From the NCBI RefSeq assembly GCF_000424385.1, contig NZ_AUJU01000001.1, positions 1 to 64,000 of the forward strand: DNA of 64,000 nt, read 5' to 3'. Of this stretch, positions 1-8,508 are shown piece by piece. The first letter of the stretch is position 1, and the number at the start of each line of letters is the position of its first letter. The notes under the pieces were generated by a model that did no database searches, was not told the DNA's origin, and was given only the letters and a program-made list of their open reading frames with translations. A program made the position numbers and the translations under genes. The stretch is from Butyrivibrio sp. LC3010 (GTDB lineage: Bacteria; Bacillota; Clostridia; Lachnospirales; Lachnospiraceae).

Positions 1-69
1 AACTGCTACACTGCTGCAAACGACGGAGAAAATCTGATTGTTCTTGAGTTCTTCGCCGTCGGTGATTAA
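1..69 (+). CDS. 3' end of an unidentified plus-strand gene (partial)
   Basis: Frame 1 from the first base is open for 22 codons and stops at TAA 67-69. The encoded tail ends LIVLEFFAVGD and looks like ordinary protein sequence. It is followed by a T-rich stretch at 80-90. The gene would converge on the minus-strand permease that ends at 199. Too little is visible to name a family, and a chance open frame cannot be excluded. The rest of 70-198 holds no convincing gene; a 12-codon minus-strand frame near 150-186 is discussed under findings. Confidence 0.35.
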   Translation, partial: NCYTAANDGENLIVLEFFAVGD

Positions 70-198
70 CCGTCAGCAGTTATTTTTTGTGCTGTCAAGG
101 GTGGCGTCCGGCTACCTCAATCTAAATATCTGCATTTTTCAAGGTTCATCTGAGCCTATTTTTTTGACCCAGTTTTTTCATAGATTATTTGACACTAT

Positions 199-1107
199 CT
201 ACAGAATACTCTCACCGCGAATTGACTTGGAGGCTCTGTTAACTACGAATAAAAGTACAAGGCTGACAAGACTCTTCAGCATACTTATCGCAACTGAAAC
301 TGAATAACCACCACTTCCCATTGCCATGTTATAAACATACAGATCAAGAACCTGAATATAATCCTTATTAAATGCATTCTGGAAAACGTAGTATTGTTCC
401 ATTCCGTTGTTCAGGAAATTCGCTACATTTAATACAAGAAGTACAAAATATGTAGGGAGCAGACTTGGTATTGTTATATTCCAAATGATCTGCATTCTTG
501 TGGCACCATCTACTCTTGCTGCCTGAATCAGTTCATCATCTATACTGGAGATTGCTGCAATATACATGATTGCTGCCCATCCGAGATTTTTCCAGGTAAG
601 CCATAACCACTGTGTAAACCATACATGTGATGAGGATTGAAGGAAAAGTATCGGAGTCGTGATCAAACCTGCCTTTGTAAGAAGTGAATTCATCATTCCG
701 GTACTGTTAAACAGTGAGAATGCTATTGAATAAACCATTACCCAGCTTACAAAGTTAGGAAGAGTCGTTACTGTCTGAACGAATTTTCTAAACTTGACAC
801 CTTTAATTTCATTAAGAAATACAGCGAAAAGCATTGGTAACCAGCTTGTTCCAAGTGTAAGACCACTCATTGCGAATGTGTTTTTCAATACCTGTATGAG
901 CTGTTTTACCTTTACATCACTACTAACAAGTGAAGCAAACCATTTAAAACCGACAAAAGCACTGTTTGCCAAAGTTTTTGGTGGCTTATAATCATAGAAT
1001 GCATACAACCATCCATAAAGCGGGTAATAACTAAATAGTAAAACCAACACTATAAATGGAAGCACTAATAGGAAAAGTTGAAATGAATACGCTTTTTTCT
1101 TTGTCAA
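199..1107 (-). CDS. LplB/MalF-type carbohydrate ABC transporter permease
   Basis: This is an inner-membrane subunit of a binding-protein-dependent sugar (often oligosaccharide) importer, 302 residues, typical of the LplB/YteP group. It has an N-terminal transmembrane helix after a short basic start (MTKKKAYSF), about six membrane segments, and a clear EAA loop (DELIQAARVDGATRMQ, around residues 190-205) that docks on the ATPase. The start is TTG at 1107, supported by GGGAGG six bases upstream. It is divergent from the GH120 gene, which suggests xylo-oligosaccharide uptake, but that is inference. The second permease (YtcP-like) and the binding protein normally encoded alongside are absent here: the minus strand below 199 is closed by stops. 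Confidence 0.85.
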   Translation of the reverse strand: MTKKKAYSFQLFLLVLPFIVLVLLFSYYPLYGWLYAFYDYKPPKTLANSAFVGFKWFASLVSSDVKVKQLIQVLKNTFAMSGLTLGTSWLPMLFAVFLNEIKGVKFRKFVQTVTTLPNFVSWVMVYSIAFSLFNSTGMMNSLLTKAGLITTPILFLQSSSHVWFTQWLWLTWKNLGWAAIMYIAAISSIDDELIQAARVDGATRMQIIWNITIPSLLPTYFVLLVLNVANFLNNGMEQYYVFQNAFNKDYIQVLDLYVYNMAMGSGGYSVSVAISMLKSLVSLVLLFVVNRASKSIRGESIL

Positions 1108-1251
1108 TTGGCACCTCCCTGTTTATCGAGCTTTAGAAAAACTCACTAGAATACATTTAAATATTAGCCTCTTCAAATCATGCTGGTCTATTCATATATT
1201 GTCATTTTGCATATAATTATTGCTATTAATCATTTAATTTTATGCATATTA

Positions 1252-1281
1252 TTGACATATTATTTTTAAAGCGCTTAAAAT
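1252..1281 (+). promoter_or_regulatory. Sigma-A-type promoter with LacI/CcpA-type operator for the GH120 gene
   Basis: TTGACA (1252-1257) and TAAAAT (1276-1281) are separated by 18 bases. The palindrome AAGCGCTT (1269-1276), extended by outer T and A runs, fills the spacer and touches the -10. That core is the centre of CcpA cre sites and of many LacI-family operators. The site lies about 93 bp upstream of the GH120 start and in the region divergent from the sugar permease, so it probably represses sugar-use genes. The regulator itself is not in the window. Confidence 0.6.
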
Positions 1282-1373
1282 AGTCCATGATTCGTTATTT
1301 TTTACTAAATATGTACATGTTTTATCTCAAAAGTGTACAATTTATCTCGCTTAATGTTTAATGGAGGACAGAA

Positions 1374-3374
1374 ATGATATTTTATGTAGACACAAATGCT
1401 TTTCGTGATGGTGACGGTTCTGAAACAAGACCTTTTAAGACAATCAATGATGCAGCAAAAATTGCTAAAGCAGGTGATGAGGTTGTAGTAAGACCGGGTA
1501 TCTATAGAGAACATGTAATCCCTGTTAATTCAGGTACGGAAGATGCAAGAATTACATATCGCTCCGAGAAGCCTCTCGAAGCTGTTATTACAGGTGCCGA
1601 GTTAATTACCGGATGGAAGAAAGAAAAAGGTACTGTTTGGAGCGCAAGAATAAGTAATTCCATTTTTGGTGATTTTAATCCTTATAAAGAGCGCGTTTAC
1701 GGCGACTGGTATTTTTCACCTAAAATTCGTCACACCGGTTCTGTTTTCATCAATGATCTGATGATGTACGAAACAGATTCATTGTCCGAATGTGAAAAAG
1801 GCGAACCGGATCCCTTCGCATGGCATCCTAAGGAAGCAATGTATTTATGGTATACAGAGCAGGACAAAGATGAGACCGTAATTTATGCAAATTTCCACAA
1901 GCTGGATCCCAACAAAGAAAAAACCGAGATTACTGTAAGAAGAAACTGCTTCATGCCTGATCAAAACGGTATCAATTATATCACTGTAAGCGGTTTTGAT
2001 ATTACAAAAGCTGCTACAACATGGGCTCCTCCCGCAGCATATCAGGATGGTATGATCGGACCTCACTGGAGTAAAGGATGGATTATTGAAGACTGTGAAA
2101 TAAGCAATAGCAGATGCTGTGGTATTTCACTTGGAAAATATCTTGATCCCGAAAATGATATGTACTTTACAAAGCATCATGTAAAGAGTCCTACCCAGAT
2201 GGAGCGTGATGCTGTCTGCAGAGGTCAGTATCATGGCTGGTTAAAGGAGAACATAGGACATCATATTGTAAGACGCTGCAATATTCACCATTGTGAGCAG
2301 ACAGGTATTGTTGGAAGAATGGGCGGCGTTTTCTCAACTATTGAGGATTGCCATATTCATCATATCTGCAATTCACAACAGCTCGGTGGCGCAGAAACTG
2401 CCGGCATTAAACTCCATGCAGCAATTGATGTGACAATAAGAAGAAACCATATACACGACTGCATTATGGGTGTATGGCTTGACTGGCAGGCTCAGGGTGC
2501 AAGAGTCACTCAAAACTTTATGCATGACAACTGCAGACCTGAAGGAATCCAACAGGCTCCCGGAGCAATGTTCAACACAGATGTATTCATCGAAGTTGGC
2601 CATGGTCCCACTCTGATTGATAACAACCTTCTGCTTTCACCTGTTTCAATTACTATACCAAGTGAAGGTATCGCTGTTATCCACAACCTTATACTTGGAA
2701 GCTTCAGCCTGATAAATTCGGGTGTGGACAGCATTGTAAACGATCAAAGAGAGCCCAGATACACTCCTTACCACATTCGTCACCGCACCGAGGTTGCCGG
2801 ATTCATGACCATCCTTCACGGTGATGACAGAATTTACAATAACATTTTTGTTCAGCAATATAAGATTACAAATAAGGAAAAGACCGCTGCAGATGCAGAT
2901 TATGAGGTAGTAGGAACAGCTCCGTTTGATATATTCCCCACATATGAGGAATGGAATGATCAGTTTGATTTTGAAAAGAACCCTGATATGGGTGGCCTTG
3001 CAAAAGCACACTTTGGTCATCTCCCTGTCTGGGTTGACGGTAATGCATACTTTGGTGGCGCAACTGTTTATCATAAAGAAAACAACAAACTTGTAGACAC
3101 TAAATCCAAGGTATCAGTTTCAATAACTGAAAAATCCGGAAGCTGGTTCATCAAATCAGACTTATTCAATAAGCTCGGTGATTTTTCATGTGATATTCTC
3201 ACTACAGAATCACTTGGAAAAGCCTTTGAACCTGAACAGTACTTTGAGAACCCCGATGGAACCCCTATAACCTTTGATAAAGATTACTTTGGAGCTCACA
3301 GAGATCCCTCAGCGATTCCCGGACCTTTCCTTGCAGGTGGAAACAGTAAGGAAATACTTGTGTATAAAGATTAA
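1374..3374 (+). CDS. GH120 family beta-xylosidase
   Basis: This protein probably releases xylose from the non-reducing ends of xylo-oligosaccharides. Its 666 residues resemble the Thermoanaerobacterium XylC (GH120) along their whole length. An N-terminal parallel beta-helix segment begins with DTNAFRDGDG and PFKTINDAAKIAKAGD, followed by the family blocks GDFNPYKERVYGDW, TWAPP, GPHWSKGWIIED and GIKLHAAIDV. The two acidic residues matching the family's nucleophile and acid/base are Asp370 in WLDW and Glu407 in FIEVGHGP. About 14 extra residues (roughly 387-401, Pro/Gly-rich) lie between them compared with XylC. There is no signal peptide, so the enzyme is likely cytoplasmic. ATG follows GGAGG at good spacing. 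Residue roles come from family knowledge; the substrate is inferred. Confidence 0.88.
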   Translation: MIFYVDTNAFRDGDGSETRPFKTINDAAKIAKAGDEVVVRPGIYREHVIPVNSGTEDARITYRSEKPLEAVITGAELITGWKKEKGTVWSARISNSIFGDFNPYKERVYGDWYFSPKIRHTGSVFINDLMMYETDSLSECEKGEPDPFAWHPKEAMYLWYTEQDKDETVIYANFHKLDPNKEKTEITVRRNCFMPDQNGINYITVSGFDITKAATTWAPPAAYQDGMIGPHWSKGWIIEDCEISNSRCCGISLGKYLDPENDMYFTKHHVKSPTQMERDAVCRGQYHGWLKENIGHHIVRRCNIHHCEQTGIVGRMGGVFSTIEDCHIHHICNSQQLGGAETAGIKLHAAIDVTIRRNHIHDCIMGVWLDWQAQGARVTQNFMHDNCRPEGIQQAPGAMFNTDVFIEVGHGPTLIDNNLLLSPVSITIPSEGIAVIHNLILGSFSLINSGVDSIVNDQREPRYTPYHIRHRTEVAGFMTILHGDDRIYNNIFVQQYKITNKEKTAADADYEVVGTAPFDIFPTYEEWNDQFDFEKNPDMGGLAKAHFGHLPVWVDGNAYFGGATVYHKENNKLVDTKSKVSVSITEKSGSWFIKSDLFNKLGDFSCDILTTESLGKAFEPEQYFENPDGTPITFDKDYFGAHRDPSAIPGPFLAGGNSKEILVYKD

Positions 3375-3436
3375 TCGATCCTACAATGTAGCTGTTTTAT
3401 TTTCGGCTATATCATTTAAATAAAATTTGTAAAAAC

Positions 3437-3465
3437 AAAGCCTTCCCAAACTGCGGGAAGGCTTT
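3437..3465 (-). terminator. Rho-independent terminator downstream of mgtE
   Basis: An 11-bp perfect stem (AAAGCCTTCCC/GGGAAGGCTTT) with a 7-base loop lies between the convergent GH120 and mgtE genes. On the minus strand it is followed by a T-rich run, so it terminates mgtE. It may also stop GH120 transcription, though the plus-strand T run is weak. Confidence 0.85.
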
Positions 3466-3475
3466 AATATTTCTT

Positions 3476-4831
3476 TCAGACTGCTAAATGTAACAGCTGT
3501 GTAGCAATAGTAAAATATGCAAGAAGTGATATAGCATCCACAATTGTTGTGATCATAGGAGATGCCATAACAGCGGGGTCAAAACCAAGCTTATCTGCAC
3601 ACATAGGCAACAGGCATCCTATACTCTTTGCAATAATTACTACAAGAACCAGTGTAAGGCAAACAACTGCAGCAACAGAAACTGCCAGTCTGTCAATCAC
3701 CAGCAATTTTACAAAATTTGCAACGGATAGTGTTATTCCACAAAGGACTGCGACACGGACTTCTTTCCACCAGACCTTAAATATATCTGCAAATTCAATC
3801 TCTCCAAGAGACAAACTACGAATAATAGATACACTTGCCTGAGATCCCGCATTACCACCGGTATCCATCAGCATTGGGATATAAGCTGTAAGTACCACAT
3901 ATGCAGAAAGTGCATCTGAAAACTTTGTAATAATAGCCCCTGTAAAGGTTGCACTTATCATCAAAAATAATAGCCATGGCATTCTGTTTTTATAAATATC
4001 GAAGATTCCTATACGGGAATAAGGCTTATCTGAAGGGATAATAGCTGCCATCTTCTCGATATCCTCAGTTGCCTCTTCTTCGATGATGTCGACAACGTCA
4101 TCAATGGTGATGATACCGATCATTCTATTCTCGTTATCCACCACAGGCATGGCTGTAAAGTCATACTTCTTGAACATGTTGGCAGCTTCTTCCTGGTCAG
4201 TCATAGTATTTATACTAATGACCTTGGTGTTCATGATGTCACCGATTTTTTCTTCTCCATCCTTTATGAGAAGATATCTGAGCGCTACTGTTCCTACCAG
4301 TATTCTCTGGTTAGTAACTACATAACAAATATTAACTGTTTCTGAATCCAGACCTATCTTCCGTATTCTGGCAATTGCCTGAGAAACTGTCATATACTCT
4401 TTAAGATCAACATACTCTACAGTCATTATTGAACCTGCAGAGTCCTCAGGGTATCTCAAAAGATGATTGATGTCTGCTCTTGTATCAGGTCTTGCATTAG
4501 CAAGGATTTTCTTTACGATACTGGCTGGCATCTCCTCCAAAAGATCCGTCGCATCATCAGCCATCAGGTTATCGATAATATTACCGGCTTCTTTATCTGA
4601 AAGAGACTGAATGATATATTGCTGATCCTCAATTTCAAGGTTGGCAAAGACATCCGCAGCCATGTCCTTAGGCAGAATGCGGAACATCTTCAGTGAGTCT
4701 TCGTTTTCCATATCATCCATGATTGCAGCGATATCAGCAGTATTCATGTCCGCAAAAGCTTGGCGAAGCTTAGTATACTGCTTGCTCTCGATGAGGTCAC
4801 GGATTACGTCCATGATTGTATTTTCTTCCAT
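3476..4831 (-). CDS. mgtE: MgtE-type magnesium transporter
   Basis: MgtE is a Mg2+-selective channel/transporter of the cytoplasmic membrane; 451 residues is the usual length. An acidic helical MgtE_N domain (about 1-130, with repeated DLLEEM-like helices) is followed by two CBS domains (about 135-255) that sense Mg2+. The C-terminal five-helix membrane domain contains the pore signature TGGNAGSQAS. The start ATG follows AAAGGAG. A 37-codon open frame with its own weak ribosome site overlaps the start from upstream (see 4804-4917). No M-box riboswitch motif was recognised in the leader, so gating by the CBS domains is the only regulation the sequence supports firmly. Confidence 0.95.
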   Translation of the reverse strand: MEENTIMDVIRDLIESKQYTKLRQAFADMNTADIAAIMDDMENEDSLKMFRILPKDMAADVFANLEIEDQQYIIQSLSDKEAGNIIDNLMADDATDLLEEMPASIVKKILANARPDTRADINHLLRYPEDSAGSIMTVEYVDLKEYMTVSQAIARIRKIGLDSETVNICYVVTNQRILVGTVALRYLLIKDGEEKIGDIMNTKVISINTMTDQEEAANMFKKYDFTAMPVVDNENRMIGIITIDDVVDIIEEEATEDIEKMAAIIPSDKPYSRIGIFDIYKNRMPWLLFLMISATFTGAIITKFSDALSAYVVLTAYIPMLMDTGGNAGSQASVSIIRSLSLGEIEFADIFKVWWKEVRVAVLCGITLSVANFVKLLVIDRLAVSVAAVVCLTLVLVVIIAKSIGCLLPMCADKLGFDPAVMASPMITTIVDAISLLAYFTIATQLLHLAV

Positions 4832-4917
4832 GGAAATCTCCTTTCGGTGTGGTTTTTAATTAAGTTCGTACTTCGAGGCACAGGTTTATCGCTACATATA
4901 TGATTGTCCTGCTTCAT
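4804..4917 (-). CDS. Possible 37-residue leader ORF overlapping the mgtE start
   Basis: ATG at 4917 opens a frame of 37 codons ending TAA at 4806-4804, inside the first codons of mgtE in another frame. A GGGTGGTGG tract lies a few bases upstream and could serve as a ribosome site. The peptide is basic, with two internal prolines, Arg-rich toward its end. Mg2+ transporters in other bacteria (for example Salmonella mgtA with MgtL) are controlled by translation of short leaders, so the layout is suggestive. Nothing else supports translation, and chance is quite possible. The rest of 4918-5122 holds a small CCCG/CGGG hairpin near 4946-4960 and no other gene. Confidence 0.25.
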   Translation of the reverse strand: MKQDNHICSDKPVPRSTNLIKNHTERRFPWKKIQSWT

Positions 4918-5122
4918 TTAACCACCACCCTTCATTTGGAGATTTCCCGATATGCGGGATATTTTGAAAAAGACTGTTCCGGATTCATTGAAAACTATCA
5001 TAGTTTAGAGAAACTTTGGAACACCCTTTAGTTTAACACATTTAGAAAAAAAAACCATTATTAAGTAAAAATAATGAATAAAAAACTGAATTCATCTGCA
5101 TGCTTTTCTGTATGCAAGCTAT

Positions 5123-5155
5123 AGAAAAACGAGCAACAAATCTTTGCTGCTCGTT
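5123..5155 (-). terminator. Terminator of pflB
   Basis: An 8-bp stem (AACGAGCA/TGCTCGTT, positions 5128-5155) is followed on the minus strand by five T residues, 37 bases after the pflB stop codon. This is a standard intrinsic terminator. Confidence 0.85.
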
Positions 5156-5191
5156 TAATCTATAATTTATATAAAATTGTTCTTATGAAAC

Positions 5192-7456
5192 TTACATGCT
5201 CTCGTGGCAGGTTCTGTTAATTACGTCAAGCTGCTGCTCTCTTGTAAGGTCGATGAACTTAACAGCATATCCTGATACACGAATTGTGAAGTTAGCATAT
5301 TCAGGCTTTTCAGGATGTTCCATAGCATCCTTAAGCTTTTCAACACCAAATACGTTAACGTTAAGGTGATGAGCACCCTGATCAAAATAACCATCCATTA
5401 CACTAACAAGCTTATCTGCACGCTCTTCATCATCATGTCCAAGAGCACCAGGGTTAATTGTCTGTGTATTTGAAATTCCATCAAGTGCATACTCGTAAGG
5501 AAGCTTAGCAACAGAGTTAAGTGATGCAAGAAGTCCTGACTGCTCTGCGCCATATGCCGGATTTGCGCCGGGTGCAAAAGGTGCGAATGCAGGTCTTCCA
5601 TCCGGAAGAGCACCTGTTGCCTTACCGTATACTACGTTAGATGTAATTGTAAGGATTGATGTTGTAGGCTCAGAGTTTCTGTATGTATGATTCTTCTTAA
5701 CCTTTTTAAGGAAAGTCTTAAGAAGCCATACTGCTATCTCGTCTGCTCTTTCATCATCGTTACCATATTTAGGGAAGTTACCCTCAATCTTGTAATCAAC
5801 AACAAGACCTGACTCATCACGGATTGTCTTTACTTTTGCATACTTGATAGCGCAAAGAGAGTCAACAACATGTGAGAATCCTGCAATACCTGTTGCAAAT
5901 GTACGACGAACATCTGTGTCGATAAGAGCCATCTCAGCTGCTTCGTAGTAGTATTTATCATGCATATACTGAATAAGGTTCAGGATATTTACATAAAGGC
6001 TTGCAAGCCAATCCATCATCTTATCATATTTGTGCATAACCTCATCATAATCAAGGTATTCTGATGTAATAGGTGCATATTCAGGACCTACCTGCATATG
6101 ATTGCCCTGCTTATCAAGGAATTTCTCATCCTTACCACCATTTATAGCGTAAAGCAGACACTTTGCAAGGTTTGCTCTTGCTCCGAAGAACTGCATCTCT
6201 TTACCTGTCTGAGTTGCTGATACGCAGCAGCAGATGCTGTAATCATCACCCCATACAGGACGCATAACATCATCATTCTCATACTGGATAGAAGATGTTG
6301 TAACTGAAATCTTAGCAGCATACTTCTTAAATGTCTTAGGAAGTCTTGATGAATAAAGAACAGTAAGGTTAGGCTCAGGTGAAGGTCCCATATTCTCAAG
6401 AGTATGAAGGAAACGATAGTCATTTTTAGTAACCATGTGACGACCGTCCATTCCAAGTCCCCCAACCTCAAGTGTTGCCCATACAGGATCACCTGAGAAC
6501 AGCTGGTTGTAGCTGGGAATACGTGCAAACTTAACCATACGACACTTCATTACAAGGTGATCAATAAGTTCCTGTGCCTCTGATTCTGTAAGTGTACCTT
6601 CCTTAAGGTCTCTTTCAATATAGATATCAAGGAATGTTGAAACACGTCCAACTGACATTGCAGCACCATTCTGAGTCTTAATAGCTGCAAGATATCCGAA
6701 GTATAACCACTGAACAGCTTCTCTGGCGTTGTTAGCAGGCTGAGAAATATCAAATCCGTATACTTCAGCCATTTCCTTCATTCCACGAAGTGCTCTGATC
6801 TGCTCAGCTATCTCTTCACGCTGACGGATAATATCATCTGTCATAACTCCGCATCCGCAAAGTGCAAGATCTTCCTTCTTCTGCTCGATAAGGAAATCTA
6901 TACCGTAAAGAGCAACTCTTCTGTAATCGCCTACGATACGTCCACGTCCATAAGTATCCGGAAGACCTGTAACGATATGGCTGTGACGTGCTGCCATCAT
7001 CTCAGGTGTGTAAGCATCAAAAACTGCCTGGTTATGAGTCTTATGATACTCTGTAAAGATCTTGTGGAACTTTTCATTTACCTTATAACCATAAGTATCA
7101 GCAGCCTGCTCAGCCATCTTGATACCACCATAAGGCATGAATGCTCTCTTAAGCGGCTTATCTGTCTGAAGTCCTACTACCTGCTCAAGATCCTTCATGG
7201 ATTCATCAATGTATCCGGGACCATAAGCTGTTAAGCCTGATACAACCTCTGTCTCACACTCAAGTACGCCGCCGTTCTCACGTTCCTTCTTCTGAAGCTC
7301 CTGAAGCTTACCCCAGAGCTTATCTGTAGCTTCTGTAGCGTCTGCAAGGAAGCTCTCATCACCATCGTACATAGTGTAGTTATTCTGGATGAATTCTCTC
7401 AGATTAACTTCATCCGTCCACTTGTTACCTTTAAAACCTCTCCATTGTTCTTTCAT
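5192..7456 (-). CDS. pflB: Pyruvate formate-lyase (formate acetyltransferase)
   Basis: PflB is a glycyl-radical enzyme converting pyruvate and CoA to formate and acetyl-CoA in anaerobic fermentation. Its 754 residues match the family. The paired catalytic cysteines lie in the sequence SICCCVSAT (three cysteines in a row here; the family has at least two). The glycyl radical sits at Gly729 in RVSGYAVKF, 25 residues from the C terminus as in the Escherichia coli enzyme. The activase gene pflA lies upstream in the direction of transcription, with 289 bp between. That gap has its own terminator and a possible promoter, so pflB is probably transcribed separately. ATG follows GGAGTG. Confidence 0.97.
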   Translation of the reverse strand: MKEQWRGFKGNKWTDEVNLREFIQNNYTMYDGDESFLADATEATDKLWGKLQELQKKERENGGVLECETEVVSGLTAYGPGYIDESMKDLEQVVGLQTDKPLKRAFMPYGGIKMAEQAADTYGYKVNEKFHKIFTEYHKTHNQAVFDAYTPEMMAARHSHIVTGLPDTYGRGRIVGDYRRVALYGIDFLIEQKKEDLALCGCGVMTDDIIRQREEIAEQIRALRGMKEMAEVYGFDISQPANNAREAVQWLYFGYLAAIKTQNGAAMSVGRVSTFLDIYIERDLKEGTLTESEAQELIDHLVMKCRMVKFARIPSYNQLFSGDPVWATLEVGGLGMDGRHMVTKNDYRFLHTLENMGPSPEPNLTVLYSSRLPKTFKKYAAKISVTTSSIQYENDDVMRPVWGDDYSICCCVSATQTGKEMQFFGARANLAKCLLYAINGGKDEKFLDKQGNHMQVGPEYAPITSEYLDYDEVMHKYDKMMDWLASLYVNILNLIQYMHDKYYYEAAEMALIDTDVRRTFATGIAGFSHVVDSLCAIKYAKVKTIRDESGLVVDYKIEGNFPKYGNDDERADEIAVWLLKTFLKKVKKNHTYRNSEPTTSILTITSNVVYGKATGALPDGRPAFAPFAPGANPAYGAEQSGLLASLNSVAKLPYEYALDGISNTQTINPGALGHDDEERADKLVSVMDGYFDQGAHHLNVNVFGVEKLKDAMEHPEKPEYANFTIRVSGYAVKFIDLTREQQLDVINRTCHESM

Positions 7457-7480
7457 AAATCTTCACTCCTCTCTATTGCG

Positions 7481-7594
7481 TTAACAAACCACCCTCAGAG
7501 TCTATGTAAAGCTGCTATCGCAGCAAAAATAAATAATTTTGGTTTATATTTTCCCTGTTTTACTATATATAGTATATGGGAATTAACAAACCAC
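7481..7594 (-). promoter_or_regulatory. pflB: pflB upstream region with two direct copies of TTAACAAACCAC
   Basis: The 12-mer TTAACAAACCAC occurs exactly at 7481-7492 and 7583-7594, 102 bp apart, both upstream of pflB. Read on the coding strand each gives GTGGTTTGTTAA. The distal copy sits just upstream of a TATACT (-10-like, 7576-7571). TTGTTAA is half of the palindrome bound by the redox regulator Rex in clostridia, but the second half-site is missing in both copies, so the binding protein is unknown. Confidence 0.4.
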
Positions 7595-7668
7595 AAGATA
7601 TATTTTTTTACTTTGACACCAATTCGTATTGTCACATATACTGGCTCACTTTTCAACTAAAATCCCAT

Positions 7669-7714
7669 AAAAAAAGCCATAGCTGATAACTTTTGTCAAC
7701 TTTGGCATTTTTTT
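7669..7714 (-). terminator. Bidirectional terminator between pflA and pflB
   Basis: GCCA (7676-7679) pairs with TGGC (7703-7706) and the stem is extended by flanking A7 and T7 runs. Read on the minus strand, GCC...GGC is followed by seven T residues 30 bases after the pflA stop. Read on the plus strand it is followed by A then seven T. It probably ends the nptA-hypB-pflA transcript. It could also end a plus-strand RNA started at 7613-7642 (see findings). Confidence 0.6.
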
Positions 7715-7745
7715 AACATAATTTATGTATATAGTTGTTACTTTT

Positions 7746-8480
7746 TTAACTTAAATTTGCTCCGAGAATTTTCTTGGCGTTTTCTATCCTGTCAGATGAA
7801 GGTGCTTCAACACCCTCAAGCTGATATGGAATACCAAGCTGCTCCCACTTATACTTTCCGAGTGAATGATAAGGCAATACATCTACTCTTTTCACATTGG
7901 ATAGCGTATCAAGAAATTCTCTTGTCTTTTTAAGATAATCATCATTATCTGTGATTCCTGGTACAAGCACGTGTCTTATCCACACAGGTTTTCCTATCTC
8001 TGATAAATATCTGAGGCAGTCCTTTATGTTCTCATTCGGTTTACCTGTAAGCTTGATATGCTCCTCATTATCTATATGCTTTATATCCACAAGCAAAAGA
8101 TCTGTATTATCAAGTAACTGATTAAACTGTGAAAAGAAAGGTTCCTGTCTGGTAAATGGCTCAGCAGCTGTATCAATACATGTATTGATTCCTCTTTTTT
8201 TAGCTTCTGCAAAAAGCTCATTTAAAAAATCCAGCTGAAGCAGCGGCTCTCCACCACTTACTGTAATTCCGCCCTCTTCTCCCCAGTAGCTCTTGTATCT
8301 CTCAGCTCTGTCCAGAAGCTCTTCAACTGTTCTTACATCATCGGATTCAGGATTCCATGTGTCTGCGTTATGACAATACTTACAACGCAGATTACATCCC
8401 TTTAAAAATATAATAAATCGAACTCCGGGTCCATCTACTGAACCAAAAGTCTCTATTGAATGGATTTTTCCTTTTGTCAT
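7746..8480 (-). CDS. pflA: Pyruvate formate-lyase activating enzyme (radical SAM)
   Basis: PflA uses a [4Fe-4S] cluster and S-adenosylmethionine to place the glycyl radical on PflB. Its 244 residues are the usual length. The radical-SAM motif CNLRCKYC is near residue 29, the SAM-binding stretch SGGEPLLQ near 80, and the family N terminus SIETFGSVDGPGVRF is intact. It begins 28 bp after hypB, in the same direction, and is followed by a terminator, so it appears to be last in the nptA-hypB-pflA operon. pflB itself lies beyond, in its own unit. Confidence 0.95.
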   Translation of the reverse strand: MTKGKIHSIETFGSVDGPGVRFIIFLKGCNLRCKYCHNADTWNPESDDVRTVEELLDRAERYKSYWGEEGGITVSGGEPLLQLDFLNELFAEAKKRGINTCIDTAAEPFTRQEPFFSQFNQLLDNTDLLLVDIKHIDNEEHIKLTGKPNENIKDCLRYLSEIGKPVWIRHVLVPGITDNDDYLKKTREFLDTLSNVKRVDVLPYHSLGKYKWEQLGIPYQLEGVEAPSSDRIENAKKILGANLS

Positions 8481-8508
8481 TGGGTTTTCTTAATCCTCGT
8501 TATCTAAA

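Noticed and set aside
4832..5122. Mg2+-sensing M-box riboswitch upstream of mgtE
   Set aside because: None of the conserved M-box blocks I know could be found on the minus strand; only a 5-bp CCCG-type hairpin is present.
7481..7594. Full Rex operators upstream of pflB
   Set aside because: Only one half-site (TTGTTAA) is present in each copy; the facing half does not match.
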